This document shows, piece by piece, positions 21,861 to 34,196 of a DNA stretch of 64,000 nucleotides. A model generated the notes under the pieces. That model ran no database searches. It had not been told where the DNA came from and saw only the letters and a list, made by a program, of their open reading frames with translations. The translations under genes were made by a program, and so were the position numbers. Location: positions 972,831 to 1,036,830 of the forward strand of contig RHPI01002368.1 in NCBI GenBank assembly GCA_009103225.1, in the 5' to 3' direction. Within the stretch, counting starts at the first letter, position 1. Each line of letters opens with the position of its first letter. The DNA is from Chlorokybus atmophyticus. Taxonomy: Eukaryota; Streptophyta; Chlorokybophyceae; Chlorokybales; Chlorokybaceae.

Positions 21861-23535
21861 ATGCACGGCCTTGGCGGGATGACACCCGGCGGGATGAAGC
21901 CACTGGCGCTGTGTCTGCCCTCCTCCTCCCTGCTGCTGGTGCTGGTGCTGGTCTCCTTTGCCCCGCTGCCGTCCGTAGCCTGGTCTACGCATGCCTGCAG
22001 GGCAACCCGCCTCCCCGCCGCTATCGGCTTCAACGCCGACACGCTGTACCCGGAGTCGGCGGTGTGGGACCCTGTCAACTGCAGGTGAGCGAGGAGTTGA
22101 GCAGGAGAGGAGAAGGATCACGAGCTCGTTAGCATTGCTTGCTGTGCCTCACTGCGCCTCCCACATGCATTTGACGTGACTGCGTGATTATGTCACGTCA
22201 CATGCATGCTGCACTCTTTCATATGTGAGTCTTTCGCTCTACATAGTCTTTCGCTCTACATCGCTCGACACGACTAACTGCGTGCTGCTGGTACTGCATT
22301 GCGGTCTACAATGCTCTGCAACATCACAGGTTTATCACCAGCTCCCTGGTGCACGCAACTTTGAATGCAGTCTACCCGAATGGCACCAGTGAGGTAATAC
22401 TGCCAGACCCACTGCGTGCACGCACACCTGTTGCAACTGCCAGGTTGTGACATAAATTCACAGCTGCATTGGTGGGCCACAGGTGTTGGTGAGTGATCCT
22501 GACTACACTGGCTATCACGGCTTCCCAGGCTTCGCCGCCTTTGGTACAAAGGTGAGCTTTGCTGAGCATCACGTGAGTTTAACAACAACACTCAACCCTT
22601 ATTTTCTTTCGTGCAGTACAACAAGGGGATCGTCTATGTTACAATACATGCCTTCAAGGAGTTCAACCCAAATCTTCCTGCCTTCGATGCTGTTGCTGCT
22701 TACAACGTTCTTGACCCAAACAATAGCTTCCGCATCTGGATTGCCAAGTTCAACGACCAATTTCCTAACGTTGGTGTATTGAACGACTTGACAATTGATG
22801 AGAAAGGCAACTTGTACGTCACCGACACATCCAAAGCAGCCATATATAAGGTCAGCAAACCGACAATGCTGATGTATTTGCAAACAAGCCATACTGTGTG
22901 CTAATCATGCAACTTGTTCCTTCAGATTGATACAGATCTGCAGATTAGCTTGGTGTCCGATGATCCCCTTTTTAAGTCTGGTGATATAGTTGTCCAGCCC
23001 ACCAACCCTTTCTACAACAACGGTATTGACATCCACCCGCGCAGAAAGTATCTGGTTGTAGGTGCATACTCTACAGGCAAGCTGTTTAAGGTAAGCAGGC
23101 CAAAGTATGTGTGACAGCTTTGTGCCTGAATCAAGCATGCACAAGCACTCATTGTACAAACAGGTGTCTGGCTTGAACAAGCGCAACAAGGGTGTAAAGG
23201 TCTCAACAGTCAAGTGGGCCAGCAATGGCACAGATATTGCAATCCCTGGACTGGACGGGATATCTTTCCGGCGCGATGGTTCTCTACTGGGCTCAGCATC
23301 CTTCCGAGCCATATTCCTGTTCAAGTCTGATGACAACTACAAGACCGCATATGTGGTGGAGAGCTTCTCCACAGTTGTAGAGGGAGGAGCCTTTTCCCTC
23401 GCTACGGATGCCATACCTGTAGGAGAAAGAGTGTACACCATTTATGACAATGCGGAGGACTTGTTCTTGCGCACAGGGCCGGTGAAGAATGACTGGCTCA
23501 TAAGGGAGATTGGCCCTTTCCAGAAGTGTCATTGA
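21861..23535 (+). CDS. Secreted NHL/SMP-30-like beta-propeller protein (six exons)
   Basis: Exons are 21861-22084, 22330-22393, 22483-22551, 22617-22850, 22926-23090 and 23164-23535, all with GT-AG borders and consistent phases, giving 375 residues. The N-terminus has a strong hydrophobic segment (about residues 12-38, ending ...PLPSVAW), so the protein is probably secreted. In-frame Met codons at residues 1, 7 and 12 are all possible starts. The body repeats blade-like segments such as LNDLTIDEKGNLYVTD, NGIDIHPRRKYLVVG and GLDGISFRRDGSLLGS, as in NHL/SMP-30-type propellers and the related plant secreted proteins. Several Asn-x-Ser/Thr sites are present. Enzyme activity, if any, cannot be told from the sequence. 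The neighbours give no functional link. Confidence 0.8.
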
Positions 23536-23553
23536 CAGAGATTTAACCAGAGC

Positions 23554-23589
23554 AAGCATGATGCAAGCGTCGGTGCTTGCATCATGCTT
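23554..23589 (+). repeat. Strong hairpin in the 3' UTR of the propeller gene
   Basis: A perfect 15-bp stem (aagcatgatgcaagc paired with gcttgcatcatgctt) with a 6-base loop begins 18 bases after the stop codon. It may affect mRNA 3' end or stability, or may simply be one of the many palindromes in this window. Confidence 0.9.
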
Positions 23590-23833
23590 TTGAGGTAGCA
23601 TTTTGCTATAATCAGGGTGGAAGATTGATATATTGATGACATCGCAGACGCATCGCTTGCAGATCGTATGAGGTGGGACGTTGTGTACATACTAGAGCAG
23701 ACTAGTCCAGTTATGATCAACTCTCTTGCTTCCGCAATGGGAATGGTTGTTCTAGGGCTCGTACAGAACATGCATGACCTTGTTTGCCTGTCCCCAGCTC
23801 GCCCACTCTCTCACGCACATGCATAGGCGATAC

Positions 23834-23881
23834 CAGTACAGTACAGTATAGTACAGTACAGAGCAGTACAGTACAGTACAG
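23834..23881. repeat. (AGTAC)n microsatellite
   Basis: About nine tandem copies of the 5-base unit agtac, with two variant units. Confidence 0.92.
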
Positions 23882-26089
23882 GCATGGATCGATACGCGCT
23901 TGCATCAGTCAGAGTTGTGCTGACCTTCTACACATAATGAAGCGATATTCAGGTGACGCACTCAACTCAGTTGTTAAGTGCAGTTCAGCAGAGCTGTGCT
24001 GACGAGGAGCAAGTGCAGCCTCGACAGTGACAAGGTGTGCTTATGATCGTAGGCAGCCTGCTTGGTTTGAAGACTCGTAGGACTTTCACAAGGCGTTACA
24101 GCAAAGGAGCACGCTTGCAGTGGACAACCAACCAGAGTTTGAGATAGAAATATCAGGATCAGTCTCACATGCGTCCTTTGCAGTTTGACTACTACGCTGG
24201 TACGCACACCATGCTGTGTGCAGATGCATTCACTATGCGAGCAGCAACAAATCATGCTACACGACACACAAAGTACAAACGCTTACAACAAGGTGGGCAT
24301 TGTAAGATCTCCCCTGATGCACAGCGCACAACAAGTAGAGTGCAAATGACGTGCGGCAGCTGCTTGCTCTGCTGGAAATACCACGCTTTGGATGGAAGCA
24401 TGCAAATACTGATGCAGTCACGCACTCTCTGTTTCTGCCATCCTGTCCATGCCATGGGCTTTCGTATCTGCCACATCAGTATCTACAAGGCTAAGCTAAA
24501 CTGTGCCCCAGTTAAGACCAACCGAGTACAGCCCTCAAGCAACGGCAATAGGGTTGTATGCACACGCAGTGTCCAATCTGCACGTAATAAAGGAAGAAAA
24601 CTGCGAGGTGCTGTGCGAATCCACAGCCTTTTTATACAGGCACTTGTACGCAGTTCTATCAGTATGCAATATATGTCGTCTTGGCGTAGGAGCTGCAGCT
24701 GTGTGGTTAATCAGTCAGCGGGAATAGCAGTAGAAGTTTGCAGTGTCCTTGTGCTCACACATACAGTGCACACTTCTATCTGGAGTTTCGTATACATGCA
24801 TAGTGCTCAAAACTGCAATTGCTGCTCGCACCTCTACACATATGTTGGCATAGCTTACATGACAATGGCAACGGCAGGCTTAGGCTGGTGGCCATGGACA
24901 ATCTGCTGGGCCAGGGATCTTGCGGGACATGTCTGTGGACATGGTCAGGAGTTGAGGCGAAGCTCAATCTGGCTCTTCCGGTCCTCAGGCTTTCTGTGTT
25001 AGGGTCCTTTCCCGTTGAGGTCCTTTTCCCTTTGATAACCAGTCCAACACAGGCGTCCCCAGATGGCAGCTGCGCTCACGTCAAAGCAGCTTGGCCCCGA
25101 GGGACAGCACTTCTTGTGCTATTCTATGTCCCTGGTAGTTGTGTAAGCAGTAATTTCAATGGGACTGCGTCAATTGCTTGCTGCCACTTGCTACCAGCAA
25201 GCACATGACAATCAACAGTGTCTTCATAGCAACTATAACGTTAAGGATGCTCGCTCGTTGCCACGCGAGTGCGCGGCTAGACAAGGTTGCCGACACTCGC
25301 ATGGCCACTGCTCAGGCTGACATGTCATCGGCAGGCTGCTCATGTACAGTAACTGTACAGTAACAACTTGTACTGTAGGCGGAATTATATAGTACAACAC
25401 GCAGCCTGCCGCTCATGTTGTACCAATATACTATCCTGTGTACTACACATTGTCAGCACATTCCTGAGTCCGACAGGATTCCCCGACTGACCCTTTGCTT
25501 GCCATGTACAGCATGTACGGTACATAATGTACCTGCTTGGCCACGCTTGTCAGCATTGCAGGCATTTCCTGTCATTCTGTTCAATAAAACAACCCAGCCT
25601 GCCACGCGCCGGCCAAAGAAAGGGGGTTGCTGCAGGGCATATGCGCCTCCTAAGCCTTACGCGCATTGGGCTGACTATGTCATGGCTGGGCTGTGCAAGC
25701 TTGACGACTCTGCGCATTCTCACAGGGTAGTACAATGACGAATCAGATAATAAAGCTTAGTGAGAGCATCTTTTTAACAGTTAGTTAGGGGCTGCGCAAG
25801 CGTCCGGGGGAAGAGCTTAGTCAGCCAAGGCTTGGCGGCGCCAAGAGTCGAGTCATTTGTCTCAGGCTTAAATGCTCCTGTGCATGGCAGTCTGGGCAGT
25901 GCATTCTGCTGCTGTGCTACAGTAGCTGTTGGTCTCTCCTGCTGCCTGCTGCGCTTTCTTCATCTGCCTCCAGTGCGGCAAGGTGCAGAGCAATGCACTG
26001 CCTGCCTGCCTGCATTGTCCTTCCAATTCCAAGTTGGCTGTGGTGGTTGTTGGCCAAACTTATACTCGTCTTGTGTGTGTTTACCCAGC
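23882..26089. other. Spacer between propeller gene and protease B
   Basis: A plus-strand frame is open from 24169 to 25002 (277 codons). Its composition is Cys/His/Ser-rich without domain-like character, and it has no recognisable motif, so I do not call it a gene. Short gtacagtaactgtacagtaac repeats lie near 25344. Two AAATAAA-like sites near 25575 and 25750 have no clear gene upstream. Confidence 0.45.
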
Positions 26090-29000
26090 ATGGCGCCATC
26101 TTCTGCAGCCATACTCTCAGCCTTACTCCTCCTTTGCATAGCCACCCATGCGTCGGCCGAACCCTCCATAAGCGCAGGCCTGAAGGCCCTCCACGCCAGG
26201 TACAGCGCAGGCGGCCTGCAGCAGCGTGGAGGCGCGAACAATAAGATCGCAGCAGCACTGAGTTCACACGTGCGCGACGACATGGTGCGCGTCGCTGCAG
26301 GTACCACAGTGGTAGTACTTGCATGCAGCCTCCAAACCACCAAGACTGATGCTGTTGTTGCACGGTTTGCTTGGACATGGGCTTGTTTGGCCTGCTTTGC
26401 TCAATGCTGTTCTGCTAGTTTGATGTCTGGATGTGTGTGTATGTGTGTATGTGCAGCTGCTGTGGAAGGTTCAAACGCTGAGGACCTTAAGACCTGTTTG
26501 GCAAGTCTTGGTGGAGAGAAGCTCGCTTCTTACGAGCGCGTCGTTTCTGGCTGGGTGCCCGTGGATTCTATCAAAAAGGTGAGAGAGCAAACACAACCTT
26601 AGCCAACCAAGCTTGTATGTGCCACCCCTCTCTGCAACTTGTGTCACACTCAACCCACACTCGACTCACCCCGTTTCCTATCTCTGGCAACAGCTGGACA
26701 AGTGCAAAACGCTGCACCTCATACACGAGAGTTTGGCCAACTTGAACCAGGTTGGCAACTAGATACTGTGTCTTGTGTGTGCGTAGGGTTCAATTGGATA
26801 TGTGTAATGCCTGTACACGCCGACATCATGTCGTGTGTGTTTGGCAATATGCCGGCACTTTCGTTTACGTGCTTCCTTCAACACACACAGCAAAGCAGAC
26901 AAGGCTCCCGTGCAATGTCCGCCTCGCTCAAACTGCAAGGCAGCTGGAGACGCCCGGTCAAAGTGGGCGTGATGTCCGACTCATTCAACGGGTTTGTGTT
27001 GGGTTGTGTTGGGTTGTGTTGGGTTGGGCCTCTTGCCTATGTGTGCCGATACACATGACGTGTCACTTGTTGAAACAGCCTCCGCGGATACAACGACGAC
27101 ATAGCAGCGAACGCGCTACCAAAGGGTGTGCAGGTGTTGTCTGACTACGGTGAGTGACGCACGCACCCGCATACCCACATACCTACAGTCATGATGCTAC
27201 ATGTTGGGCATGTTGGGCACGTACTCAACGTCGTGCAATACACACAGCTGATGGCAGTGATGAAGGCCGCGCCATGCTTCAACTCGTCCACGCCGTCTCC
27301 CCCGACGCCAACCTCGCCTTCCACACGACGCTAAACAGCGAGGCCGACTTCGCGGTTGGCATTCGCGCGTGAGTGCGTTGCTCGTTTTCTCATCACACTT
27401 ACACTCAGTTCGTGTGATGAGCCATGGAGTCCATGCGTAGTGTTGTTTACTAAACACACGGATGGGCAAAACTGCAGCTTGGCGGAAGCTGGATGTCGCG
27501 TGATAGTCGACGACGCTATTTACTTTTCCGAGCCCATGTTTCAGGTACATGTGAAACAAACCACATGTGTATATGTTTATATGAAGACACACGCACACAC
27601 ATGATACCAGTGTTGTGTCGAGTCCGTCGCTATAGCTGACCAACACACGCTTACCCACGTGCAGAACGGGATTATCGCGCAAGCCGTCAACCACGTCCGT
27701 TCTCGTGGAGTGGCATACTTCTCTGCATCAGGTAAGCTTCAACCTCAACCACACTGCTGTGTGCACATCGATGTTGACAAGCTGGTTGTGTGTCGTTACA
27801 CTAAATCGTTCAACTGCCGGCAGGCAACGGCGCGTTCGACTCTTACCACGGAGGTACGCGCGCTTTGATCACACGTCTTGTTGTTGTTGTTGTTGTTGTG
27901 TTGATTGTATGCCTATTATGTCCTGATGTTTGTGTGTGGCACCAGATTTTGTGGACAGTGGTGTTGCGGGTAACCTCCGCGGCAGCAAGCGTCATCAGTT
28001 CGGCGTGCAAGGCTCGAAAAAGATCACCAGCCAGCGTTTCCTATTTGGCCCAGGCGTGACCATCATCGTCCTCAACTGGTAACACAACAACATACACACA
28101 TGCACACCATGTTGAGACACACGTAAACACATCCACGTGGCAGGGACCAACCTTTCTACTCTGCGAGTGGTGGGGCGGGTTGCCGTTCGGACGTCAACAT
28201 GTACGTCCACACCTCCAGAAGCAACGAGTCCGACGCGCTGTATGTGTTCTATCCCGCTACCACACCCAACATAGGTGGCGACGCCTACGAGCTGCTACTC
28301 GTTATCAACGAATCCTTTGAGGCCGTAGTGGCACCCATCACCATTGGTAAGTGGCAGCAACGTGTGCGTGTGCGCGTGCGTGTGCGCGTGCGAGTGTGCC
28401 CGAGCGTGTTGTGTGTCTGAGACTGACGCTTACAGATGTGTGTATGTGTGTGTGTCTGTCGCAGAGTGGGTGAAGGGAGTCAAGCCTGGCGTCCTCAAGT
28501 ACGTCGTTTCCGCTGATGAGGTCTCTGGCCCTGAGGACTTCGTCACCAACTCTGCCACTTGCTACGGCCACGCATGTGCGGCGGGGAGCGTTGCCGTTGG
28601 CGCCGTTGATTATCGCGATGCACTGTACGTGTATTGATGATGCTGTCGTTACTGCTGTGGCTGTTACGAGGCAGAAGTGTGTTGATGTGTTTGCGCGTGT
28701 GCATTCAGGGCGTACACCGGGAAAACCTCTAAAAGAGAGCCTTACTCGTCTCCAGTCGGCACGCCGTTGCTGTTCTCGGGTAAGTGAGTTGCACATGCAA
28801 TAGCATTGAACACACAAGGCTTGCTGCCGCTGACTGCCACATCATGATAACCAACACGCCCACCCACTCCCTCCAACAGATGCCGGCAAACGCCTACCAA
28901 AACAACAGCTGTTCAAGAATCTTATCATGGCACCCGATGGGGTGCGTTAGGTTGGGTTGAGTTGAGTTGTGTGAAGTGTATCAACTTGAATACATGTTAC

Positions 29001-29639
29001 TCACTCTCAGCTCACTACTTACTCTCAGCTCGACACCACTTTTTTCCCTCCCTTCGGCCGCGACACCAACCACGACAACCAGCCCGAGTTCCATGGCACG
29101 AGCGCGGCGGCTCCCAACGCGGCGGCCGTGACGGCGCTGCTGTTTGGGACGGCGCCACGTGGACTCACCGTGGAAGATGTGGTGGAGGCGATGTACACAA
29201 CCGCGGAGGACATGGTACGTGTGCGTGTACTTTACATGTGTTCGGTCGAGATGCTGGCGTGCTTCACGTGCGTGCGAGTGGACTGTTGACTGATCGTGAT
29301 TGGTGTTTGCGCTGCGCGCGTGTTGCGTACATGTGTGTGGTTGGCTCCTGGCACACCCACCCACCCACCTACCCACTCACTTGGCCTCGTTACTGTTGTG
29401 CAGGATGATCCAAGGACCCCCCAGTTTGACCGCGGCTTCGATTACGCAACGGTGCGTGTTGTCCTCAACGATGCTTGCTCACACGCACACGGCTTGGTGT
29501 AGCGTTGACTGTTATGTCGGTCGGTCTATCAGTCAATGCTGACCCCAAAACCATGTGCTTGCTGCAGGGCTATGGCATGATCAACGCAACTCGTGCTGCC
29601 GAGAAGCTCAACGTGTTCACCTGCAAAGCCTCTGCATAG
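26090..29639 (+). CDS. Secreted S8-superfamily serine protease, copy B (17 exons)
   Basis: Exons are 26090-26300, 26457-26578, 26694-26750, 26891-26991, 27079-27149, 27248-27368, 27478-27544, 27665-27731, 27824-27853, 27946-28078, 28144-28346, 28465-28624, 28709-28779, 28880-28941, 29029-29214, 29404-29451 and 29568-29639. Phases agree throughout, giving 593 residues. Residues 1-23 are a signal peptide (MAPSSAAILSALLLLCIATHASA). Catalytic-core landmarks are Asp160 (VGVMSDSF), Glu193 (SDEGRAM, in place of the usual His), Asn274 (oxyanion, SASGN) and Ser517 (GTSAAAPNAAAV). About 240 residues separate Asn274 from Ser517, much longer than in simple subtilisins; this insert (DQPFYSASGG... to ...LIMAPDG) may be a substrate-binding domain. 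Asp, Glu, Asn and Ser sit on different exons. It is intact and is the reference for copies A, C and D. Confidence 0.9.
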
Positions 29640-29659
29640 AGCCTCTGGTCTTTAGGTGA

Positions 29660-29860
29660 GGGTTATGTTCCAGCCCTCCAGGCGCAAGCTTGATTCTTGA
29701 GGACAAGTGAACTATTCAATGGAAGTTCCTGTTACGTAGCGGTATCCATGTTCTAACTCTCCGGGCAAGCCTTGCCTTTGAAGGGTTTGAACTACACTCT
29801 GTTTATAGGACTGAATAATGTTACAGCCCTCTAGCAGCAAGCTTACCCCTGGAGGGTCAG
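29660..29860 (+). repeat. Three imperfect hairpins in the 3' flank of protease B
   Basis: Copies of the CCCTCCAG...AAGCTT...CTGGAGGG-type inverted repeat lie near 29676, 29756 and 29829, about 37, 117 and 190 bases after the stop codon. An AATAAA at about 29895 follows, so the hairpins probably lie in the 3' UTR. Confidence 0.65.
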
Positions 29861-30154
29861 AACTCAGGTGTACACGTTGCCATAGGCGACAAGCAATAAA
29901 CGCAAGACACCTTGTGTCATATGGCTTTCAAGTACTTGTAATTCTCTTGCTGATATGACCATCTGTGGCATTGCAAGTGCAGCATTTGATGACTGCAATC
30001 AACTAGTTATTAACTAGTGTAAGCACCACTGCTGACAGCAAGCTATACCTGCAGCTGTGTTGCACACAATATTGGCATCCCAGCAGTGTAGTGCAATGTG
30101 TGGGTTAGATCGTGCACGTGTGAAGGGGGGGGGGGGGGGGGGGGGGGGGGGGGG

Positions 30155-30268
30155 NNNNNNNNNNNNNNNNNNNNNNNNNNNNNNNNNNNNNNNNNNNNNN
30201 NNNNNNNNNNNNNNNNNNNNNNNNNNNNNNNNNNNNNNNNNNNNNNNNNNNNNNNNNNNNNNNNNNNN
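30155..30268. other. Assembly gap preceded by a ~30-base G run
   Basis: N run of 114 bases. The left edge is a pure G tract (30125-30154), which probably caused the sequencing break. Confidence 0.99.
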
Positions 30269-30390
30269 GGAGGGGGGAATCCGTTTGCATGGGTTAACCC
30301 AAGCATGCGTGTATGTGTTGCATCTTCTTCCCCCTGCCTCTCCCCAGGAGGGGGGAGGAGGAAGATTTGACAATCAATTCCAGTGAGCTT

Positions 30391-30447
30391 ATCCCAATAT
30401 GCATGCATAAGACAGCATCATGCTGTCCTATGCATGCATATTGGGAT
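30391..30447. repeat. 57-bp near-perfect palindrome
   Basis: Arms of 28 bases (30391-30418 and 30420-30447) match with one mismatch around a single central C. The arms contain atcccaatatgcatgcata. Confidence 0.93.
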
Positions 30448-31186
30448 GATTCAATCGTTGGCAAAGCAAAGTCCGCTCTGGCCTAGCCTAATAAGAGGCA
30501 TTGACTCGTTTGGAGCAACAGCATTTTACAGCAACGTGCATACATGCATGAAAACATGCATACTACAATCTTGATGTGTGATCATGGTAATGATGAGCAT
30601 GTGCAGTGGTGAACACCACTGGACATTGCAGATGCGGCACCCTACATCGACCTTAACCCACGTGACCTTGAATACGCACACGTCAGTGAGCATAGTGTAG
30701 TTACCGCAATCCTACAGCAAGGTTTGGTTGATTGGTTGACATCTTAATGCGGCGCACTTAATACAAAACTGCATCTGTTCTTACTTCAGGAATGCACCTG
30801 CTATGGACAATTGTCTTGCTCTACCTGGAAACAGCGAGACGATTATCAATGGCAGCATCATTTTGCTATTGTATTAATATATAATTAATAACCTCCTACA
30901 TGTTCTTAAAATTAAAAGTGAGTACGCTAAAGCTATAGCTACCACATAACTCATATAAGAGTTGCTGTGAAGCAAACTCCTAGGATGTTGTATGCAAGCA
31001 CGCAAGCAATCAACAAGTAGCACGCAAGTCGCATAGACAAAGGGGGAGCCAAGAGGCAGAGCCTTACACAACCAACAAGACAACTATCAAGACACTAGGA
31101 CACTAGGACTTACCAAGTCCTAATAGACCCTCAAGCAGCAACGTTGGGTAGGGGTAGGGGTAGGCATCCGATTGAGTCAACCGATG

Positions 31187-31250
31187 CAAAGTGTAGCAAC
31201 TTGCTACACTTTGAATGGGTGCGTGCTTGCAGGTCACTTGCAAGCACGCA
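31187..31250. repeat. Two consecutive short palindromes
   Basis: 31187-31213 has 13-bp arms (caaagtgtagcaa) around one base. 31220-31250 has 12-bp arms (tgcgtgcttgca) around seven bases. No gene is recognised in 30448-31530. Confidence 0.88.
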
Positions 31251-32210
31251 GAGGAGAGGCACAGGGAGAGCTCTGGCCATGGATGGAGAGCTCAAGGCAA
31301 GCACGCAGACGACGCAGACGTTGCAGACAACGACAGCTGAGCTGCAATTGCTTGGGCCCCAGCGCCCGCAACTCACAGGCGCTATCATATGACACAATAG
31401 TCTCCTAAATCGGTTTCAAGCGCAATGTATGCTCCTTCTGGCCCGCGCAACCTGCAATGCTTGCTTGCGTTTGCGCAGGGCGGGGGGGGAAGGGGGGGGG
31501 GGCGAGGGGGCGGTGCGCTTGGATGAGCCCTCGCTGTTGTTAGGCAATTTGGATGGAGTGGCCGCAAGTGAGTATTGGGACTCGACTTTGAGTGGACCAT
31601 CGCCGGGTCGTGACTGCAACCTTGTAAATTTGCTGAATGACATAAATGATTGCTCCCCCACTGCATGTTATGACCTAGCCTCCGCCCTTGACCACAGGGT
31701 TCTGACTCACTACACTAGGGCGTCACCTACATATATATACTGCAACTCCGCTCCATTATTTATAGGTTAATTACGTTGCCGACCTTTGTGCATTACACCG
31801 TGGGAGATGCTGATTCTGCATTGTCAGACCACTGATATGTTTATGCTACAATAAGCATTACGGTTGCAGCGGATGCTATTACCGGTATGCCGGCTGCTCC
31901 AGCTCTTGAGCCACATCCCAAATTGCATTGGGATAAATACCTCGCATGTTGCCACAGTGCACGCCTTTATTTGACATGTTTCGCGACACACTTTGCGCTT
32001 GGCGGAATGAGTATAGCAAAACTCGCAATGAATTAGAGCAAGAGTTTCAGGCGCGCCGTGCTCAGCGCATTGCGCGAGCGCCTATTTAGTCGTTGTCGCA
32101 TGCGACTGCCTTTACGTTACACCCGTTGTACATTGCCTAATGTGATGCGCCATCGTGATGATGATGCACGTATTATTACGGACGCCGACTGACGTCCAGC
32201 CGCGCGCTGA

Positions 32211-33654
32211 TTGCGAGGGTCACACCTACTAAACTGCGAGAGTTTCTTGACCGTGTGCACGGCTCGGCTCCAGGTGCTGACGGGGTGCATTACTCGACAA
32301 AAAAGAGATGTTGTACGACCCTTCAAGCAGCATTTGGGTCTGGACAGGTACCTGTTGTTGTTGCTCGACTCGATCATGCTGAATAAATCCGTCCCAACCG
32401 CTTTGAAGCATGCCAACGTGTGTTCTATTTATAAGTAATCGGACCCACTGCTGCACTCGATTTCTCAAGGCAATTGTTTGCTAGCTTGTCTATATAAAAC
32501 TTCTACTGGCATCTTGATTGCCCGTCACCTCTACCGTCATGCCGGTAGCCTTGTCGACAGAGCAAAGCGCCTGCCGCCCAGATGGCGGCCACCTGTGTGG
32601 CTCTTTTAACATAAACTATTCTCGAACTCGACACCCACAAAGTCCCCATTATACCTAACTTTAACGGACTCTGAGAATGCGTTTCCGTCCACGCTATTTC
32701 ATGTCTTTCGGGATGCGGTGTAGTGCTTTGGGCTGGGTGATGACTTTACCCAGCTTTTACTAGATATGCAGTCGGACTTTATAATCACCACGCTGACGCC
32801 AGCGGGTGTTGGTGACCCCTAAAAAAAGGTGGGCGGCACTCACAAAGGCTGCCCGGCTAGCCCAATTTTTTGTATGGTCATTGATATGTTCTTACATTGG
32901 TTGAAAATTCAAAATCTGGGCGCTACGACCGCGGCGACGGCTGCGCGGCTCGAGCATTAAAACACCCCGCCGCTGGTGCGCGCCCTATTGCACACGCAGC
33001 TATGCTCTGCCCTAATGTACATGGATGATGTTGTGCTGCTGGCGGCCTCGCTTGACGATGCTTAGCGTTAGATGGACATGCTGGCACGCTTCCTGTCGTA
33101 CTACGGCATATGCGGGTCAATGTGCGTAAAAGCGCCCACTATCTCGACCCCAGCCATCCAATATATGCGGGGGTCTACACCCATTGCTACCCCCTGGGCG
33201 CTAATTGTTCCGTCTCATGCCTCGCGCTCGTACAAGTAATTGGGCTTTCAAACTAATATGCACCCAAATTGAACGGACTAGTTTGATTGCCTTTTGGCAT
33301 TGCTCCGTGACTCGCGGAGCGATGAGGGCCTCGCACGCGGACGTCAAGGCCCCCTTGATGGAGAGTGAAGCTGTGTCATATGTTAACAGTGACCTCTATT
33401 CTAAAGCAACCTACATCGCACAATCAGCCCCTTTCACGCGTACTCAGCTGCGTAAACTGCATTCTACTTTGGCGGGTGTTGCGAAAACAACGGTCAAACT
33501 GAATTATCAAATGGTGCACTCGTCGATGCTAATGGCGGCGTGGTTACGGCGCATTGAGTTGGAAGCGCCACCTTTTCGTGCGCGGTTTATGCTGAGCGCG
33601 CTTTACTCACATGATCCTCTGTGCCAGCGATCGATGCAAGCTGTGTACGTCTCA
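32211..33654 (+). pseudogene. LINE reverse transcriptase
   Basis: Fragments in order are APGADGVHYS (about 32270), GTHKGCPASPIFCMVIDM (about 32835-32890, the usual QGCPLSP motif) and YMDDVVLLAASLDDA (33016-33060), the polymerase active site. Stops and frame changes separate them. After 33205 a long frame (MFRLMPRARTSNWAFK...) continues as the RT thumb/linker until the TRIM insertion. Confidence 0.72.
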
Positions 33655-33658
33655 TTGC

Positions 33659-34196
33659 TGTCACAGACCCATTCGACCATAAAAGACTTGGTGCTTTTAT
33701 GGTCGATATGTGGTTACTTAATGTACCTTCCCGTTACATTCCCCCCCACTTAAGAAACGCTGATGTCCTCGGCAGCTGCCCACGCTCAGCTTGCGAAGCA
33801 TCCCAGGGGTTTCTTAGGGTTGGTCACTGGCCCCAATGGCAAGGACCGGCCAGTTTGGGCCCATACAAGTCAACGCGCGCATAGTGCGCCGCTGCCGGAC
33901 CCACATGTCGCATCGCGACAAGCAGGTTGCGTCCTGCCTTGCCGATTGAACGTCGGCGCGTCCGCTATCAAGCAAGTCGCGATTCATCGATGCTGGCACT
34001 TATGAAGTGACCATTTACAATGTTACTGCATCGAGAAACAACAACCGCAAAACTCGTGTGCAAGGCAGGAATTGAACCCGGGTCTCAAGCTCCGATGATC
34101 AATGTCACATGCCACTCGACCATTAAAGACTTGGTGCTATTATGGTCGATTTGTGGTTACTACCTTGCCATTACAGTTGCGTACCTTCCCGTTACA
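33659..34196 (-). mobile_element. TRIM-like miniature LTR element, copy 2 (complete)
   Basis: Minus orientation. Terminal repeats are 33659-33738 and 34103-34196, both bounded by TG...CA; the second carries a small internal insertion. The purine tract (ttcccccccact on the plus strand) is at 33739-33750, and the PBS-like block abuts 34103. Flanking pentamers attgc (33654-33658) and gttgc (34197-34201) are a decayed target duplication. It interrupts the LINE. Confidence 0.82.

Noticed and set aside
21414-22121. A 235-codon minus-strand frame
   Set aside because: It overlaps the first exon of the propeller gene antisense and is Pro/Gly/Arg-rich because of GC-rich sequence.
24169-25002. A 277-codon open frame on the plus strand
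   Set aside because: No domain, odd Cys/His/Ser composition, no splice-linked neighbours and no start context; probably chance. RNA-seq would settle it.
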